Shown piece by piece: positions 35,521-43,777 of a stretch of DNA of 64,000 bases (position 1 is its first letter; each line of letters begins with the position of its first letter). Under the pieces are notes generated by a model. That model saw nothing but the letters and a program-made list of their open reading frames with translations, was not told the DNA's origin and made no database searches. This DNA is from Nitrospira defluvii (GTDB lineage: Bacteria > Nitrospirota > Nitrospiria > Nitrospirales > Nitrospiraceae). Position numbers and translations under genes: made by a program. The stretch lies in contig FP929003.1 of the NCBI GenBank assembly GCA_000196815.1, positions 2,689,501-2,753,500 on the forward strand. The letters run 5' to 3'.

Positions 35521-35796
35521 ATGGGAAAGAGAAGGCATAAGAAGGAAGCATCAGGCAGCCTTCGCCGTCAGCGCCGGCTCACCGCGCTCGAAGTGGATGA
35601 CCCGGGATTGTTCTTGCTGGCGCTACGAAATGTGGCGAATGCACAAGGAGGGGTCGCGTCGCTCGCCGAGAGAACGAAGCTGAATCGGGATAGTCTGTAT
35701 CGCATGCTCTCGGAGCACGGCAATCCTGAATTTCGAAGCCTCGATGCCCTCCTCCACGCATTAGGTTTTTGGCTCGCGGTTGCCGTCAATCGCTAG
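35521..35796 (+). CDS. Orphan HigA-like addiction-module antitoxin
   Basis: The 91-residue protein has a basic N-terminus (MGKRRHKKEA) and a helix-turn-helix near 40-70: LALRNVANAQGGVASLAERT then LNRDSLYRMLSEHGNPEFRS. This is the pattern of the HigA-type antidote family whose toxin is an upstream RelE-like protein. No toxin frame is seen on either side; the flanks are the two B repeats. It may be a remnant or a solitary regulator. Confidence 0.82.
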   Translation: MGKRRHKKEASGSLRRQRRLTALEVDDPGLFLLALRNVANAQGGVASLAERTKLNRDSLYRMLSEHGNPEFRSLDALLHALGFWLAVAVNR

Positions 35797-35924
35797 CCGC
35801 ACATCGCAGGGCATGTGAATGAGTTCCTGTGGCCAACAGAAAGACATCCCGGATGTTCGGTTACAAGACCTGACCCTAATTTTAGGATGGGAGATAGAAG
35901 AAGTGTGGCATGACAGTTCCCCGC

Positions 35925-35993
35925 GCTCGCGCAACGCGCGGCCTCAGAAGGCCCTCGTTAGACGCGCGCACTTGGGAAACCACCAGGCCGGCT
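35925..35993. repeat. Direct repeat family B, right copy
   Basis: GCTCGCGCAACGCGCGGCCT then CAGAAGGCCCTCGTTAGACG and CCAGGCCGGC. The hairpin GGCC/GGCC inside is shared with the left copy. The remaining bases between 35797 and 36044 show nothing recognisable. Confidence 0.85.
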
Positions 35994-36044
35994 TGCTAAG
36001 ATTCATCTGATGCCATGGAGCCCATCCTTCTCGCAGATCGCAGT

Positions 36045-38786
36045 TTACACACGACGGGCTGCAGTGGCGAGGCGACGAAACACTTGATTCTCCGCTAGTC
36101 TAGGCGTCAGCTTGCGAATTTGAGCGAGGGCGTTAGCCAAATCATACGGGATCACAGCTCCTTCGCTAGTTCCAATCGTCGCATCAAGAAGTCGTAAGAG
36201 GGCGGCTGCCTTGTCTGGACTGTTGATGATCCCAAAGTTGGGTTGGCCATCTTCTTCATCCCTAAAGCCATATTCGGACATAGACCAGCACTCGAAAGGG
36301 ACCAGAAAGCGTTCGACGGCATCCACGGCCCTCGTAAATTCCTCTCGCGCGGCTGAAGGAAGCTCAGCCAGCGCCCGGCTGATGCCTGGCGTTGTAAGTG
36401 AGTGCTCCTGTGGCCAAACTCTTTCAAAGAAAGGTGCAGCAGCGGAGCGAAAGAGTTCCTCGGGTGTAGGAGGATAAGGCTCTTCTTTACGAGGCGCAGA
36501 GCCCTCACGAACGAAACGTTGAATGGCTTCAGCTCCATATGCACGAACCTCTTCATCGAGCCCCCGGATCATCTGCTGGACGCTAACGTGGGGAACAGCC
36601 GGTTCGCGCCGCTCGTGAAACGCATGAAGACATTCGATGACGAGGCTGAAAACGAGTGACTGCCGGGTTTCCCTGCTAAGGCGGCGGTCGATAGCGCGCT
36701 TCGTCATCGCGATGCCGATAATCTTAAGAACATCTTCGAAATGGGTCTGGCGCGAAATCGCACTCCAAAGAGGTATCGCCTCTGAATCGTCGGCCTTTAG
36801 AGGCGCGAGTAGGTGTCGACGTGTCCAATCCGGGTCAGCAAGCAGGAAGTAGCGTAATTGTTCGATCATACGATGCAGGGCAATCAATCGCGAACGACCA
36901 GTAGCGGCGATGATTGCATCGCGCATCCTACGGGGTGCACTTTGAATTTCGAATGGGCGATCGTTTCCCTGAGTGTTTGGACATGCAGCCAGGAATACGT
37001 CGACGAGCTTTCCTGCTGGGGTATTCAACGTATCGAGGTCCACGGGCTCAATGTTACCGGCAGACTTCATTACCGTTGTGAGGTGAACATCTTCCTTAGA
37101 CGGTTGCTTGACGTTTGTGGCTTCAATAACGATAGGCCACAGTTTGAGCCAAACATTGAGTCCTTCAGGCACAGCGATGATCTGTCTTTTCCATCCATAG
37201 AGCCACTCTGAAATACCCTTAATTGCCTGGCTGACGGTAGTGTGCGGTAGCTTGGTGAGAAGCGACAGAACACGAGCGCTCTCCGCTTGCAGATCGCGCT
37301 GTGCTGCATTTTCGTTTTGTCCTGCTGCCGGTAAATGTGCCCAACCGAACCGATCCCAGACTCTTGCAAAGGAAGCTCCGCCGTCCGGGACGGATTCAAA
37401 ATCGGCAAGCACCTGGATGGGATTTCCAGACTGCTTGATCCAGTCTGCTGCCCCGCCGGCAGGACCTTCATCCCATCCTCCACGTGCTGACGAGAGGGCG
37501 GTCTCCAGAGCCTTCAAGCGCTCCTCACCAGTAAGCGAGTCATATCGACTATCCGGAGGTGGGGGGACATAGCCGGCTTTAGGAGATTCCAGAAAACCAT
37601 CGCCAAGCCTGGTCATCTGCAGCAAATCCGGGAACTTATGGATGTTAGAATCCATCCACTCCTTGTCGCGCTTTGGCAGCTGGGTTCCGGCAATCTCAAT
37701 TCGCCGCAGCTCCCGAACCGCCCAATAGGTCCGCGCGTTTTCAACGCGAGCAGCGTCAACGTTTCTCGGCCATTGATTACGAGGTGGGCGTTTTCTAATT
37801 CTGGTAGTGAGTATTGCCTGCTTATTGGTTTCAAGTTCCCCGAAACGCATTGCCCGCAGTTCAGTAATTTCAGGATACTCATGAAGATTCCAAAAGCGCC
37901 GATCGTCTAGTGAAACTAGCCAGGTGCCAATTTCACTGCTGGGCGTAACCCGTGAATCCTTCGATAGCGCCGCCCTCAGCCGCAGATGAATCGGCGAATT
38001 AGTGAACTGCCATCGACGAACGATTTCGCATGCGCTTGAACTGTCGACATTAACGAGTCGAGTCACTACTGCATGCAGAAGCTTTACTGATGGTGCAATC
38101 CCGCGGTGAAACCTATCGGGTTCGTGTGCTCCATCGGTACGTTCAGCAGCCGGCACATAGTAAACACGATGAAGCTGCCCGAGCCGCCACATGCGGTATT
38201 CTTCATCCCTACCAATGCGTCGAGCCATATCTAGCCCGTTCACAACAGTGAAATCTAGGGCATTGGCCAGAGACAGGAGGAAGGCACGATCAGTTAGACC
38301 TTCTAACTTGAGCATAGCAGGGTCAACGACTTCCCTGTTTGTTAGCCGCATAAAGAAAAGATCTTCGACCTTTTTCGGCCGTGTTGGCGGTTTTCTAAAA
38401 GCCTGATAGGAATCAAAAAATGGCTCTAGCTCGAGACGCGGCGCGACGAGTTCGACGATTGATGCGACAAGCGCCCCTGATCGTTCCCCCGCGCGAAGGC
38501 GATGCTGAAGAGCGTATATGCCGGTAGACGCGTGCTCTTCGGCTGCTGGATTATTCCAGCTTTCTTCGATCAGGCGCCACGCGGAGCGCCAGGGTTCTCG
38601 GATCTTTCTTCCATATGAACTATCGATTAAGTCGAGTACCGCCAAACGTTTGATGGTGTCGTTTGGTTTTAGATGTAGGGCCCAATGGACGGTCGCCCGC
38701 TCTTCAAGCCGACCATTCAAAAAAGCCATTGTGGCACGAAATGCTGCTCGATCTAATTCATTCAGATTCGCCCAGAGAGGCCTCAT
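36045..38786 (-). CDS. Large protein with DUF4020-like C-terminus, partner of SIR2
   Basis: The 913-residue product starts at the ATG at 38786, which overlaps the SIR2 stop by 1 base (TGATG). The N-terminal 650 residues look alpha-helical and repetitive (HEAT-like by eye) with no catalytic motif I recognise. The C-terminal 230 residues (FFERVWPQEHSL, ELPSAAREEFTRAV, FLVPFECWSMSEYG, ATIGTSEGAVIPYDL) resemble the DUF4020 domain found at the end of long single-chain SIR2 proteins. The combined length, about 1310 residues, fits such a protein cut in two. Codon use and GC are lower than in the neighbours. Confidence 0.7.
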   Translation of the reverse strand: MRPLWANLNELDRAAFRATMAFLNGRLEERATVHWALHLKPNDTIKRLAVLDLIDSSYGRKIREPWRSAWRLIEESWNNPAAEEHASTGIYALQHRLRAGERSGALVASIVELVAPRLELEPFFDSYQAFRKPPTRPKKVEDLFFMRLTNREVVDPAMLKLEGLTDRAFLLSLANALDFTVVNGLDMARRIGRDEEYRMWRLGQLHRVYYVPAAERTDGAHEPDRFHRGIAPSVKLLHAVVTRLVNVDSSSACEIVRRWQFTNSPIHLRLRAALSKDSRVTPSSEIGTWLVSLDDRRFWNLHEYPEITELRAMRFGELETNKQAILTTRIRKRPPRNQWPRNVDAARVENARTYWAVRELRRIEIAGTQLPKRDKEWMDSNIHKFPDLLQMTRLGDGFLESPKAGYVPPPPDSRYDSLTGEERLKALETALSSARGGWDEGPAGGAADWIKQSGNPIQVLADFESVPDGGASFARVWDRFGWAHLPAAGQNENAAQRDLQAESARVLSLLTKLPHTTVSQAIKGISEWLYGWKRQIIAVPEGLNVWLKLWPIVIEATNVKQPSKEDVHLTTVMKSAGNIEPVDLDTLNTPAGKLVDVFLAACPNTQGNDRPFEIQSAPRRMRDAIIAATGRSRLIALHRMIEQLRYFLLADPDWTRRHLLAPLKADDSEAIPLWSAISRQTHFEDVLKIIGIAMTKRAIDRRLSRETRQSLVFSLVIECLHAFHERREPAVPHVSVQQMIRGLDEEVRAYGAEAIQRFVREGSAPRKEEPYPPTPEELFRSAAAPFFERVWPQEHSLTTPGISRALAELPSAAREEFTRAVDAVERFLVPFECWSMSEYGFRDEEDGQPNFGIINSPDKAAALLRLLDATIGTSEGAVIPYDLANALAQIRKLTPRLAENQVFRRLATAARRV

Positions 38787-39979
38787 CAGTGATGCTCTCC
38801 ATCGCTCTCCGTAGCGATTGCGGCGATCACGTCAAGCCAACCGAGATCTGCCTTCTGTTTGGATGCCAGAACAGACAACCTAACACGCTCATTCACGTCG
38901 CTACGGCGGATCAGATGATCGAAAAGATCGCGGTCAGCATCGCTCGAGGCACGACGGCTCGATCGAACAATTCGCTTCACCTCGGCATCAACGAAGCTCC
39001 TCTTGCCGTTGATGGCTGACAGGGTTGCCCATCGCTCCAAAGTCTCCAGAAGCGCCACATGGTCATTGGCTGCATCGTAAGGAATAGGCGTGATTGCTCG
39101 ACTCCTCCAATCCTCCAGTACTATGGGATCGTTGTTTCCTTCGAACGTAAATCGTTCCTTGAGGTCTTCGAAGCGCGAGCCGTCTGCGGCAACGGCATTA
39201 AAAAGATATCGCATCGGAGGATCATTTGCGCGGTATCCGACGAGCACAAGATGGAACAGTCTGGCAGCATCGTGAATGAAGTCCGGCACCACACGCCGTC
39301 GAAGATAAAACTCTCCAAAATCATTGTCCGTGACGATCAGATCAGAGGTTCTGGCCGGATCACGGTCCAATACACCGTGGATATGAAGAACGCCATTGAA
39401 TTCAGCACTACGTCCTGGCCTTGGGATTCCTCCAAGGGCATATGTCTGGACAACCGGGCGTGCCCTCTTCGCAGCGTCCTCAAGGAGTAGGTCAAAGTTG
39501 GTCGTTGCGATCGTCACTACTCCACCACGATCGGCAAGACTCATCAATGCTCGGTGAATTGGAGCTGGCTTAACACCCGGAGTGCGCAGTTCAGTTGCTA
39601 CTGCCTGCCTGACTCGGCTCTTTCTATTGGAATGCCCGTCTATACGCCTTTCAAGCATTCCCAAGACAATGTCATATTCCTCCCGCTTGAACCTCACGAC
39701 TTCTGCTGCTTGTTGATTGGTCAAGCGAGATAGGTCCATATGTAAGTGACTGCCGCCTGTGGTCGGGATACTGTCGATGACAGCATACACAGCTGCATCT
39801 AGTCGCTCATATACTTTCCGTACTAGCCCACGGAAGTCCGGCAACTTCGCAGGTTGCGAGATACCTGCACCAGCAATAAAAAGAACCTCGCCTCGCGCAT
39901 GCGCAAGAAGAAGGCGTTCGGGAATAGAAGGCAGGCCGGAGCCCAGCGGAATGACTCGATCACTAGTCGCATTCACCAT
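38786..39979 (-). CDS. SIR2-family NAD-binding protein (likely defence NADase)
   Basis: The 397-residue protein has the SIR2 core: VLFIAGAGISQPAKLPDFRG (GAGIS at 37-41), ATTNFDLLLEDA (159-163), LHIHGVLDRD with candidate catalytic histidines 199 and 201, and LVLVGYRANDPPMRYLF. It has no zinc-ribbon cysteines of deacetylase sirtuins, as in the prokaryotic anti-phage SIR2 group that hydrolyses NAD. It is translationally coupled to the 913-residue partner. The ribosome-binding site is weak. Confidence 0.85.
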   Translation of the reverse strand: MVNATSDRVIPLGSGLPSIPERLLLAHARGEVLFIAGAGISQPAKLPDFRGLVRKVYERLDAAVYAVIDSIPTTGGSHLHMDLSRLTNQQAAEVVRFKREEYDIVLGMLERRIDGHSNRKSRVRQAVATELRTPGVKPAPIHRALMSLADRGGVVTIATTNFDLLLEDAAKRARPVVQTYALGGIPRPGRSAEFNGVLHIHGVLDRDPARTSDLIVTDNDFGEFYLRRRVVPDFIHDAARLFHLVLVGYRANDPPMRYLFNAVAADGSRFEDLKERFTFEGNNDPIVLEDWRSRAITPIPYDAANDHVALLETLERWATLSAINGKRSFVDAEVKRIVRSSRRASSDADRDLFDHLIRRSDVNERVRLSVLASKQKADLGWLDVIAAIATESDGEHH

Positions 39980-40216
39980 GTGGAAAATGACGGTCAGCCA
40001 AGGAGGGGCAGCATTTACCAGCTCACGGGTATTCTACCGAACCGGATTCTAGCCTTACTCCTGGCAGTTAACAAGAAACGGCCAATGGGAGGATCAAACG
40101 AGAGAGCCCCCAAGGCTGATCGCAATCCACAGCCATTCAGGTCTAAGCAGAAAAGAGACGACAGGCCGCATCACCACCTCAGGGCGGCATCCTGGCCCCG
40201 CGACGTGGACACTCTT

Positions 40217-40480
40217 CTAGCGTCGTCCGGCCTTCCGGACCAATTCTTTCTTGCCGCGCGGCAGGTGAAAATCGCACTGCAGCCGACGGAAAAACTCCAC
40301 TCCTTCCAGCCTTGCGAGGTCCGCCGGGATCGCGACCTCTTTCAGCGACTGCCCTTTCATCGGCTCGATCCGGATATGGACCGGTTTCCCTTTGTGATCC
40401 TTACCGGGAGTGAGCAGGCCTCCCCCCACGATCGCGCCCTTTTTATCCGTCAACACATGCATGGTTCGTTTGGCTTTCAC
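40217..40480 (-). CDS. Small basic protein of unknown function
   Basis: The 87-residue product starts at a GTG with AAGGAGGT 5 bases upstream. It begins MKAKRTMHVLTDKKGAIVGG and is rich in Lys/Arg at both ends, with a likely beta core in the middle (VHIRIEPMKGQSLKEV). No family is recognised. It follows the next gene after 21 bases, so the two form a small operon. Confidence 0.65.
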   Translation of the reverse strand: MKAKRTMHVLTDKKGAIVGGGLLTPGKDHKGKPVHIRIEPMKGQSLKEVAIPADLARLEGVEFFRRLQCDFHLPRGKKELVRKAGRR

Positions 40481-40501
40481 GGGCGACCTCCTTCGGAACG
40501 T

Positions 40502-40804
40502 CTATACGTTGCCCCCGCCTTGAATAGTAAAATGGGCCAGTTCCTCGCCGATGTTCGTCACGGTGACAGAATAGACGATGGGGCTTGGCGAACCGGGATG
40601 CAAGCGAATGGGCTTCTTCTCTTTGGTGTGCTGGCTGACCATGAGCCGCACCGGATTGATCCCGACCCCGTCGGCCATAATCCATTGTGCACCGAAATCA
40701 TGCCCGCCCCATTCCGCCTCATTCACCAAGCCCCCGAGGGCGATATGAACACGCGTGGATTGACCGGGCGCCAGCCAGAAATCTCCGACCTGATTGAATG
40801 CCAT
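40502..40804 (-). CDS. Small protein of unknown function, beta-sandwich-like
   Basis: The 100 residues alternate strand-like segments (QSTRVHIALGGLVNEAEWGG; SPIVYSVTVTNIGEELAHFT) and may form a compact beta fold. AGAGGGAGG precedes the ATG. It is not recognised. It is the upstream gene of the pair with 40217-40480; no regulator lies beside it. Confidence 0.65.
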   Translation of the reverse strand: MAFNQVGDFWLAPGQSTRVHIALGGLVNEAEWGGHDFGAQWIMADGVGINPVRLMVSQHTKEKKPIRLHPGSPSPIVYSVTVTNIGEELAHFTIQGGGNV

Positions 40805-40997
40805 ACAGCACCTCCCTCTAAGAATTCGGGCGCATTATAGCGAACGGGTATGCGCAGGGGAATCCGAATTCCCGTCGGACGTGAGCGTTCCGACTCTGCA
40901 GCCGACTTTTGACATTGCGAAGGCAGGCCAAGTAACCTCGTCGTCACGACTCCCACTATAATGGGGACGCGGGTAGTCTCGTGAAGAGAGGCGGAGC

Positions 40998-41516
40998 ATG
41001 GATATCGTATCCCATGGTCTTTGGGGAGCGCTGGCATTTGGACGTCGGAACCGCACGAGCTTCTGCCTCGCCTTCGCCATTGGCCTGGCGCCGGATCTGT
41101 TCTCATTCGGCGTCTTGTGGGTGGCGGCCACACTGGGTCTGTCGCCGACCCCCGATTTCAGTCACGGCACACCGCCGGAATCCACCATCCCGCTCTACGT
41201 CCATCATCTCTACCATGTCACCCATAGTTTCGTGATATTTCTCACCGTCTTTGCCTTGCTCTGGCTCTTGACGAAGCGGCCGGTCTGGGAACTCGGCGCC
41301 TGGGGCTTGCACGTATTGGTCGACATTCCCACCCATTCCTTCGCCTTCTTTCCGACCCCTTTTCTCTGGCCTCTCTCTGACTGGAAATTCGACGGGTGGC
41401 AGTGGAATCAGTCGGCCATTCTCATCCCGAACTTCACGGTGCTGTTCCTGCTCTATGCCTGGTTCCTCCTGCAGCAGGGACGTCTCGTCGTCAGGCCAGA
41501 ACGGGTGCGCGAGTGA
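40998..41516 (+). CDS. YdjM-like inner membrane protein (putative metal-dependent hydrolase)
   Basis: The 172-residue protein has about four membrane segments and a histidine set: MDIVSHGLWGALAFG at the start, VHHLYHVTHSFVIFL, and WGLHVLVDIPTHSFAFF. The pattern H..H...HS and H...D.PTH matches the YdjM/DUF457-type membrane hydrolases. The function in cells is unknown. A GGAG ribosome-binding site precedes the ATG. Confidence 0.72.
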   Translation: MDIVSHGLWGALAFGRRNRTSFCLAFAIGLAPDLFSFGVLWVAATLGLSPTPDFSHGTPPESTIPLYVHHLYHVTHSFVIFLTVFALLWLLTKRPVWELGAWGLHVLVDIPTHSFAFFPTPFLWPLSDWKFDGWQWNQSAILIPNFTVLFLLYAWFLLQQGRLVVRPERVRE

Positions 41517-41700
41517 ACTGAACTGATTCCAATCCCACGTCACAACCCATCATTTCTCCCGCTTCGCACCGACCACAGATCCGCAGACCGAACCTCGCGC
41601 CGGCACTCGGTTCGCCGGACTGGAGTGACAGGGTACGGGACCGCGATGCAGCCAGGGCAGAACACGTGATGCAGGCGCTCTCGACGATGTCAGATTTATA

Positions 41701-41873
41701 GCGCGTGAGGCGGTATCAGAAGCTGATCGAGCTGGAACGGCTCAAGATGGGTCCGTTCGTCGTCGCCGAAAAGAGGCCCCACCTGTGAGCTGCCGGCGTG
41801 ACGATGCCCGTGCTGTTGATGCAGGTGCTGAAGGATGCCCGGATGAGACATCCCGAGAACGCACAGCAGACCG
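41701..41873 (+). pseudogene. Decayed fragment of an alpha/beta-hydrolase gene
   Basis: The stretch matches the part of the intact gene at 49913-50884 from GTGAGGCAGTATCAG to GCGCAGAAAACC. In the intact frame it reads RRYQKLIELERLKMGPFVVA and MPVLLMQVLKDAR. The tryptophan of HLWAASVKM has become TGA (HL-stop-AAGVTM). Sequence before and after shows no further similarity, and no start is present. The gap 41517-41899 contains nothing else I can identify. Confidence 0.8.
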
Positions 41874-41899
41874 TTGGCCGGAACCCCAGCGATGAACGG

Positions 41900-42295
41900 C
41901 TAGGCCGGAGTCGGGTCTGCCTGGGCCGTCTTGCGACGCCGCCTGGCAGCCACGAGTTGCGCGCCGAGCAAACTCATCCCGAAGGCCGTCACAAGGAGAG
42001 CCGGCCACACCAAGGACTTCAGCCAACCGGAGCTTGAAATGGTTGCGGGCCACAACCAGGCCACCCAGGGTAACACCGACCCGACGAGGGAGAACGCCGC
42101 ATGAATCGGAGGAAGGCGGAAGAGCCACACGAGGAGCGCTCCCGATAACGCGTATGCGGGAGGCAGCAACAACAGGAAGAAAAACACGCCGTTGAACATG
42201 GCCGCGAAACTGAGAAAAAACCAGAAGAAGCCTGTCAGAAACCCGGCGAACATTCCCACGCCTGTCCGCCCGCCCCGCTGGTGCCGGCTGTCCAT
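41900..42295 (-). CDS. Small multi-pass membrane protein of unknown function
   Basis: The likely start is the ATG at 42295 (131 residues); the frame is open 15 codons further but lacks a ribosome-binding site in either case. Three to four hydrophobic segments are seen: GMFAGFLTGFFWFFLSFAAM, FFFLLLLPPAYALSG, FSLVGSVLPWVAWLW and WPALLVTAFGMSLLG. A basic tail (RRRRK) would face the cytoplasm. No family is recognised. Confidence 0.55.
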   Translation of the reverse strand: MDSRHQRGGRTGVGMFAGFLTGFFWFFLSFAAMFNGVFFFLLLLPPAYALSGALLVWLFRLPPIHAAFSLVGSVLPWVAWLWPATISSSGWLKSLVWPALLVTAFGMSLLGAQLVAARRRRKTAQADPTPA

Positions 42296-42349
42296 GGTCA
42301 CAGTGTAGCCCGATACTCCAGACCCACCAAGCAGTTCCACAATCGACGT

Positions 42350-43255
42350 TTATTGAGCGGTGATTGGTGCGCGGCCGGTACGTTCAGCCCGTATCTTCGA
42401 AGTCTCAACATCTGGCAGCGGTTGGCCGATGAGACCTCGAAGGTAGGCTTTGTCCACAGCCTCGAACAAGGACTGCCGCGCAGCGCCCTCCGGCCCGTGG
42501 ACGGCGACCACGACGTTGTGCACCGCGAGGCCAGTGCTACGGCCGGCACTCGGCGTACCGAACGTCGCCACAGTGGGAGCGGATTCCGGAAATCGCTCCA
42601 GATTCATCGCCAGACCAAGCGCGAGCTCTTGTGGATAGGTTGCCAGCCGCTTGGCCTGAGCGCGCAGGACGTCGGTGCGCGGTTTCACGCCCGCGACATG
42701 ATCACTGACGACCTTCTTCGCCGCATCTTCGAGCTTCTTTCCTTCCGCCATGGCGCGACTCACTTGCTCTTGCTGTTCGGGCGTGAAGGGAGGATCTTTC
42801 CGGCTGCGACGTGGTGCCGCATCGTAGGCGGCCTTCATCTGGCCGAGTAATTGTTTGTAGATTGCCTCTTGTTCGGGCGGCAATTTCTCCAGATCGTCAA
42901 TTTGCTTCTCGATTGCCTTTCGTTCGGCAGACAGTCGGTCGGCCTCTGCTTTCGGAAACTTGTACAGATACCCTCCGCCGACGTCCACGGTGAAGGCCCC
43001 TATCTGATCGCCGTTACAAAAGGAGAGGCGCGGTCGCTTGGAAAAATCAAACGGTCCACCACGCCGTTCGCTATCGGCGATGGGTGCCGGCAATGCAGCC
43101 GCCAGAGCGGCCTCTGCTCGAGCCGCGAAGGCCAATTCGTCCGGTGTGGCATTCCGAACACCGTCTACGCAATCCGCCCGTGCCGCATCCGGCAGGCCAC
43201 ATATGACCATCGCGAGCACCAACACACCAGCAAACCCAGTCCCTGTCCTAGGCAT
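42350..43255 (-). CDS. Exported coiled-coil-containing protein of unknown function
   Basis: The start is the ATG at 43255, which opens a signal peptide (MPRTGTGFAGVLVLAMVICG, cleavage near ARA-DC). The 301-residue product has a predicted coiled coil near 110-160 (AEADRLSAERKAIEKQID). Two cysteines (DCVDG and SFCNG) could pair in the periplasm. No domain is recognised. It ends 54 bases before the next minus-strand start. Confidence 0.65.
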   Translation of the reverse strand: MPRTGTGFAGVLVLAMVICGLPDAARADCVDGVRNATPDELAFAARAEAALAAALPAPIADSERRGGPFDFSKRPRLSFCNGDQIGAFTVDVGGGYLYKFPKAEADRLSAERKAIEKQIDDLEKLPPEQEAIYKQLLGQMKAAYDAAPRRSRKDPPFTPEQQEQVSRAMAEGKKLEDAAKKVVSDHVAGVKPRTDVLRAQAKRLATYPQELALGLAMNLERFPESAPTVATFGTPSAGRSTGLAVHNVVVAVHGPEGAARQSLFEAVDKAYLRGLIGQPLPDVETSKIRAERTGRAPITAQ

Positions 43256-43690
43256 CGCAGTCCTCCACTGTGGGCGCCAACAGCCATCACCGGTCAATGC
43301 CGGTCAACGCATCCGGAGTATTGTGGGACGCGACAATGAAGTCAAGACAGGTACTAGGTGGCATCTACACAATGCTTTGAACTGCAACCACGGGGTCCAA
43401 ACAGCGGGTCAGGTCTTGCAATCACACATTCCCCGTCGCACCGCGGGCCTTTCCTCCCCTTCCACCTCATTCGGTCTCGTTCACCGATCGACTCCCTCGG
43501 CAGCTCGGCCTAGGGTTTCCCCTGCTCGCCCGCCCCATCTCCCCGTCCATCCACTGCTTGAACAACTTGTGGACGCCCGATCGTGGCCCCTTCGATCTGC
43601 TTGCGGATGTCCGGCGGTCCTGCAGAAACGCAACGTAGCCCGGAACAGGTTCGGACACTCACGCGTCGTCCTTCTTTGAAAGAAAAGAAA
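43256..43690. other. Intergenic stretch without a recognised gene
   Basis: No convincing reading frame, RNA or repeat is seen. GGTCAGGTCTTGCAATC near 43408 resembles sequence often seen beside REP-associated transposase remnants, but no transposase motif follows. Confidence 0.4.
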
Positions 43691-43719
43691 TTTATCGCGG
43701 CGCGCATACCGTGTATAAC
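43691..43719 (+). promoter_or_regulatory. Putative promoter of the O-methyltransferase gene
   Basis: TTTATC at 43691-43696 and TATAAC at 43714-43719 are 17 bases apart. The -35 is weak, the -10 good. The predicted leader is about 50 bases and contains GGAGGAACC just before the ATG. Confidence 0.4.
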
Positions 43720-43777
43720 GTTTTCCCAAGGACAAGGAGCATGGGCATCATTCACATCATAACCGGAGGAACCCGGC

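Noticed and set aside
43400-43690. Possible REP-associated transposase remnant
   Set aside because: Only a short sequence resemblance near 43408; no catalytic HUH or tyrosine motif can be read in any frame.
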